Below, in pieces: positions 61,832 to 64,000 of a stretch of DNA of 64,000 nucleotides. The stretch covers positions 29,676 to 93,675 of the forward strand of contig NZ_JAFBIX010000014.1 in the NCBI RefSeq assembly GCF_021531895.1, written 5' to 3'. How positions within the stretch are numbered: the first letter of the stretch is position 1; every line of letters starts with the position of its first letter. This DNA comes from Faecalicatena contorta. GTDB taxonomy: Bacteria > Bacillota > Clostridia > Lachnospirales > Lachnospiraceae. The notes below the pieces were generated by a model. It searched no databases, was not told the origin of the DNA, and saw only the letters and a program-made list of their open reading frames with translations. The position numbers and the translations under genes were made by a program.

Positions 61832-62803
61832 ATGGATGAGAAGGGAAAAATGAATACTGGGGAATACGAAGAACTGATAAAGGGAGTGGAAGCAAACAGC
61901 CCATACAAGAGACTGTCTTCTGCAAAAAAGAAATGGATGAGTGTTTCTGAGATGGGCGAGCTTTTAGGGCTTAAAAAGACGGATCGGTATTGGCTGGTAC
62001 ATAAAAACTTTTTTGAGACCAAAGAGATTGCCGGAAAGATGCGGGTCAATATTGAGAGTTTTGAAAAGTGGTATGCAAATCAGATTAAATATCATAAAGT
62101 CAACGGAGAAGAACCGGGAAAGGAATTGAAAGAATGGTCTTATTCTGTTCCGGAACTTGCAGAAATGCTGGAAGTTACGGATGGTGTCGTTTATGACCTG
62201 ATCAAGCGAAATAATATCGAAGTCGTGATTGTGGATTACTGGAAACGTGTACCAAAAGCTGTATTTCAGAAATGGTATGACGGACAGTCCAGATACCGCA
62301 CGAAGGATGATAAAAAGAGGGATGCCGAAATGGAGGCCGCTACTCTCACTATGCCGGAAATGGCCAGACAGCTGGGAATCACCAGAAATCAGGTATATGG
62401 CATCCTGAATAGTCAAAAGTATCAGCATTTCTTTGAGTTCGTCACGATCGCTGATCGAAAAAGAATCACGAAGGAAAGCTTTCAGAAGTTTCTGGACGGG
62501 CAGGATGAATATCATCTGGATCCGGCGAACGATTATGAAGAACTGGCAATGGAAGAAAATGTGGCACTGGCGAATTATCGGAGAAAGAAACTGGCACAGA
62601 CCGGGGAACGAGGAAGGAATGGCAATCTGCAGTATCTTACTATAGATGAAGCAGCCTTTATGGCAAAGGTCAGCCGGTCCATGATAAATGTCTGGTACAC
62701 AAAAGGATATTTTCCGGTTGTAAAAATAAGGAATCATGTTCGGATCAAACGAAAAGAATTTGAAGCATGGCTGGAAAAGAGAAATACAGAAAGGGGCTGT
62801 TAG
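61832..62803 (+). CDS. Four-HTH excisionase-like DNA-binding protein
   Basis: A 323-residue protein made of four tandem excisionase-type wing-helix units: MSVSEMGELLGLKKTD...SFEKWY (about 31-85), YSVPELAEMLEVTDGVV...FQKWYDG (about 107-155), LTMPEMARQLGITRNQV...FQKFLDG (about 175-225), LTIDEAAFMAKVSRSMI...FEAWLEK (about 270-320). Such an array should bind four neighbouring sites at an attachment site or promoter. It sits 3 nt before the integrase gene, so both are made together. Confidence 0.8.
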   Translation: MDEKGKMNTGEYEELIKGVEANSPYKRLSSAKKKWMSVSEMGELLGLKKTDRYWLVHKNFFETKEIAGKMRVNIESFEKWYANQIKYHKVNGEEPGKELKEWSYSVPELAEMLEVTDGVVYDLIKRNNIEVVIVDYWKRVPKAVFQKWYDGQSRYRTKDDKKRDAEMEAATLTMPEMARQLGITRNQVYGILNSQKYQHFFEFVTIADRKRITKESFQKFLDGQDEYHLDPANDYEELAMEENVALANYRRKKLAQTGERGRNGNLQYLTIDEAAFMAKVSRSMINVWYTKGYFPVVKIRNHVRIKRKEFEAWLEKRNTERGC

Positions 62804-62806
62804 ATT

Positions 62807-63874
62807 ATGGCATCGATCAGAGAACGAAACGGAAAATTTAATGTGATCTATTCCTATACTGATGCAGACGGGAAACGGAAGCAGAAATGGGAAACTTATG
62901 CTACAAAGGCAGAGGCAAAGAAACGCAAGAAAGAAATCGAGTATAAAGAAGAAATGGGATCCATGATAATCCCGCAGTGTAAAACCATGAAGGATCTTCT
63001 GGCAGAATACGTTGCCCTGTATGGAAAAGACAACTGGGCATTATCTACGTATGATGGAAATGTTTCTCTCATAAATAATTATATCCTTCCGATCATCGGG
63101 GATGAAAAACTGTCGGAGATCAATACCCGTTTTATTGAAAAATATTATCAGAGGTTGTTGAAAGCTCCGGCTGTGGTCAATCCTATGATTGGGAAAAGAA
63201 AGAATGAATATGTATCTACCAGTACCATCAGAGATATCCATAAACTCCTCCGAAGCTGTTTTAAACAGGCTGTCAAATGGGAGTTGATGGAGAAGAATCC
63301 TTGTATCTATGCGACCGTACCAAAACATAAAACAAAGAAACGGGAGATCTGGACTGCCGAAACTCTGATGTACGCACTGGAAGTATGTGAGGATGATCGG
63401 CTAAAGCTGGCAATGAATCTTTCCTTCTCCTGCTCTCTCCGGATCAGTGAGCTTCTGGGGCTTACCTGGGATTGTGTGGACATCTCGGAGGAAGCAATTG
63501 AGGAAAACCGGGCATATCTGTTTATCAATAAGGAATCCCAGCGGGTGAGCAAATCCGCTTTAAAAGAGCTGGATGCAAAAGATGTGCTGCTGATATTTCC
63601 AGAAAAAAGCAAGACCAATAAAACAGTCCGTGTTTTGAAAACACCGAAGACAGACAGCAGTGTCCGAAAGGTTTTCCTTCCAAAGTCTGTCGCAAAGATG
63701 CTGATCGAATGGAAAGAAAAACAGGATGAGACAAAGGAAGTTCTTGGAGATGAATACATGGACTATAACCTGGTCATGGCAAGTACGTTTGGTCTTCCTT
63801 TGGGGGATGGCGCGATCCGGAAGCCATTAAATCAGTTGATTAAGGACTATGATCTCCCACCGGTTGTTTTCCAC
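62807..63874 (+). pseudogene. int: Tyrosine integrase, C-terminally cut by IS3 insertion
   Basis: The first 356 codons of a tyrosine recombinase: AP2-like arm domain (about 1-50; GKFNVIYSYTDADGKRKQKW), SAM-like core-binding domain (about 60-170) and catalytic domain with the first Arg (SCSLRISELLGL). The frame breaks after PPVVFH, exactly before the usual SLRHT segment, so the His, second Arg and catalytic Tyr are lost. The frame then runs 15 codons into IS DNA. The ICE integrase is inactive here unless the IS leaves precisely. Confidence 0.92.
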
Positions 63875-64000
63875 TGGTGTGGTATAAAAAAAGTTGACAT
63901 CTTATTCTCAAGGATTTCATGATAGAATCAAGAGAATAAGGAGGTACTCAAAATGGCACGTAAATATGACCATGAATACAAAGTACAGGCAGTTAAGTTA
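63875..64000 (+). mobile_element. IS3-family insertion sequence, left part
   Basis: DNA unrelated to the integrase begins with TGGTGTGG at 63875; IS3-type ends usually start with TG. A TTGACA box (63894-63899) and a hairpin TTATTCTC (63902-63909)/GAGAATAA (63932-63939) lie before the transposase start. The rest is beyond the window, so the right end and target duplication cannot be seen. Confidence 0.8.
63953..64000 (+). CDS. IS3-family transposase OrfA, 5' fragment
   Basis: Sixteen codons (MARKYDHEYKVQAVKL) in the style of IS3-family OrfA N-termini, where a helix-turn-helix domain follows. AAGGAGG (63938-63944) lies 8 nt upstream. The gene runs off the window end. Confidence 0.8.
   Translation, partial: MARKYDHEYKVQAVKL

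Overview
The window is a chain of nested mobile elements from a low-to-mid GC Gram-positive gut anaerobe. A Lachnospiraceae-type Clostridia host is the most likely source (inference from Maff2, TnpV/TnpW, DUF4315/DUF4366/DUF5688-type proteins, class B sortase and a PKTG-type sorting signal). No rRNA, tRNA, CRISPR array or core chromosomal gene was seen. Almost all of it reads as one Tn1549-like integrative and conjugative element (ICE).

Region by region. 1-3283: 3' end of a Cna-B/SpaA surface adhesin, a Cys-rich small protein, an AntA/KilAC antirepressor-like protein and a PcfB-like protein. 3280-4302 and 17205-18062: the two halves of the virD4 coupling-protein gene. Between them lies a 12.9-kb integrative mobilizable element (IME), with a clean GG crossover: removing it restores an open 626-codon frame. 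The IME carries a large serine recombinase, TnpV, small proteins, a resistance cassette (nucleoside phosphorylase, ANT(6)-type adenylyltransferase, RlmA-type 23S rRNA methyltransferase), a MobV-type relaxase, a CHC2 primase, a VapE-type helicase, an origin-like iteron region, an IS110 insertion and TnpW. 18052-32902: ICE transfer operon (Maff2, VirB6-like, PrgI, VirB4, sortase B, NlpC/P60 hydrolase, DUF4315, DUF4366, topoisomerase III, DUF5688, ArdC/metallopeptidase, TTRAP-like, YodL-like). 33099-34518: small accessory genes. 34778-46714: AT-rich defence island with an XRE regulator, C5 methyltransferase, PmeII-type endonuclease, three uncharacterised proteins and a 1756-aa DEAH helicase-DUF1998 protein; this resembles Druantia type II joined to a type II R-M system. 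46819-49557: SAM methyltransferase, HNH nuclease, WYL regulator. 49656-53533 (minus strand): XRE regulator, then mobC-relaxase-Nmad1-like-thyX-dut as one overlapping operon, with an oriT-like cruciform upstream. 53899-55090: small genes and a deformylase-like protein. 55264-61266: regulator, membrane-associated protein, lipoprotein, secreted DNA/RNA nuclease, second lipoprotein. 61565-63874: excisionase, a four-HTH protein and a tyrosine integrase cut before its catalytic R-H...Y end by an IS3-family element that runs off the window.

How they work together. The ICE supplies a type IV secretion machine, but both the coupling protein (IME insertion) and the integrase (IS3 insertion) are broken in this copy, so self-transfer should be blocked until the IME leaves. 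Excision would repair virD4 exactly, and the circle junction would join a TTGACA at the right end to an extended -10 at the left end, 15 bp apart, pointing at the IME recombinase. The most striking regulatory feature is a leader peptide MTAYMRLR with a strong ribosome binding site and competing hairpins ahead of the RlmA-like gene. It matches macrolide-stalling leaders (mef/mel and ermD type) and suggests an inducible rRNA-methylation resistance gene.
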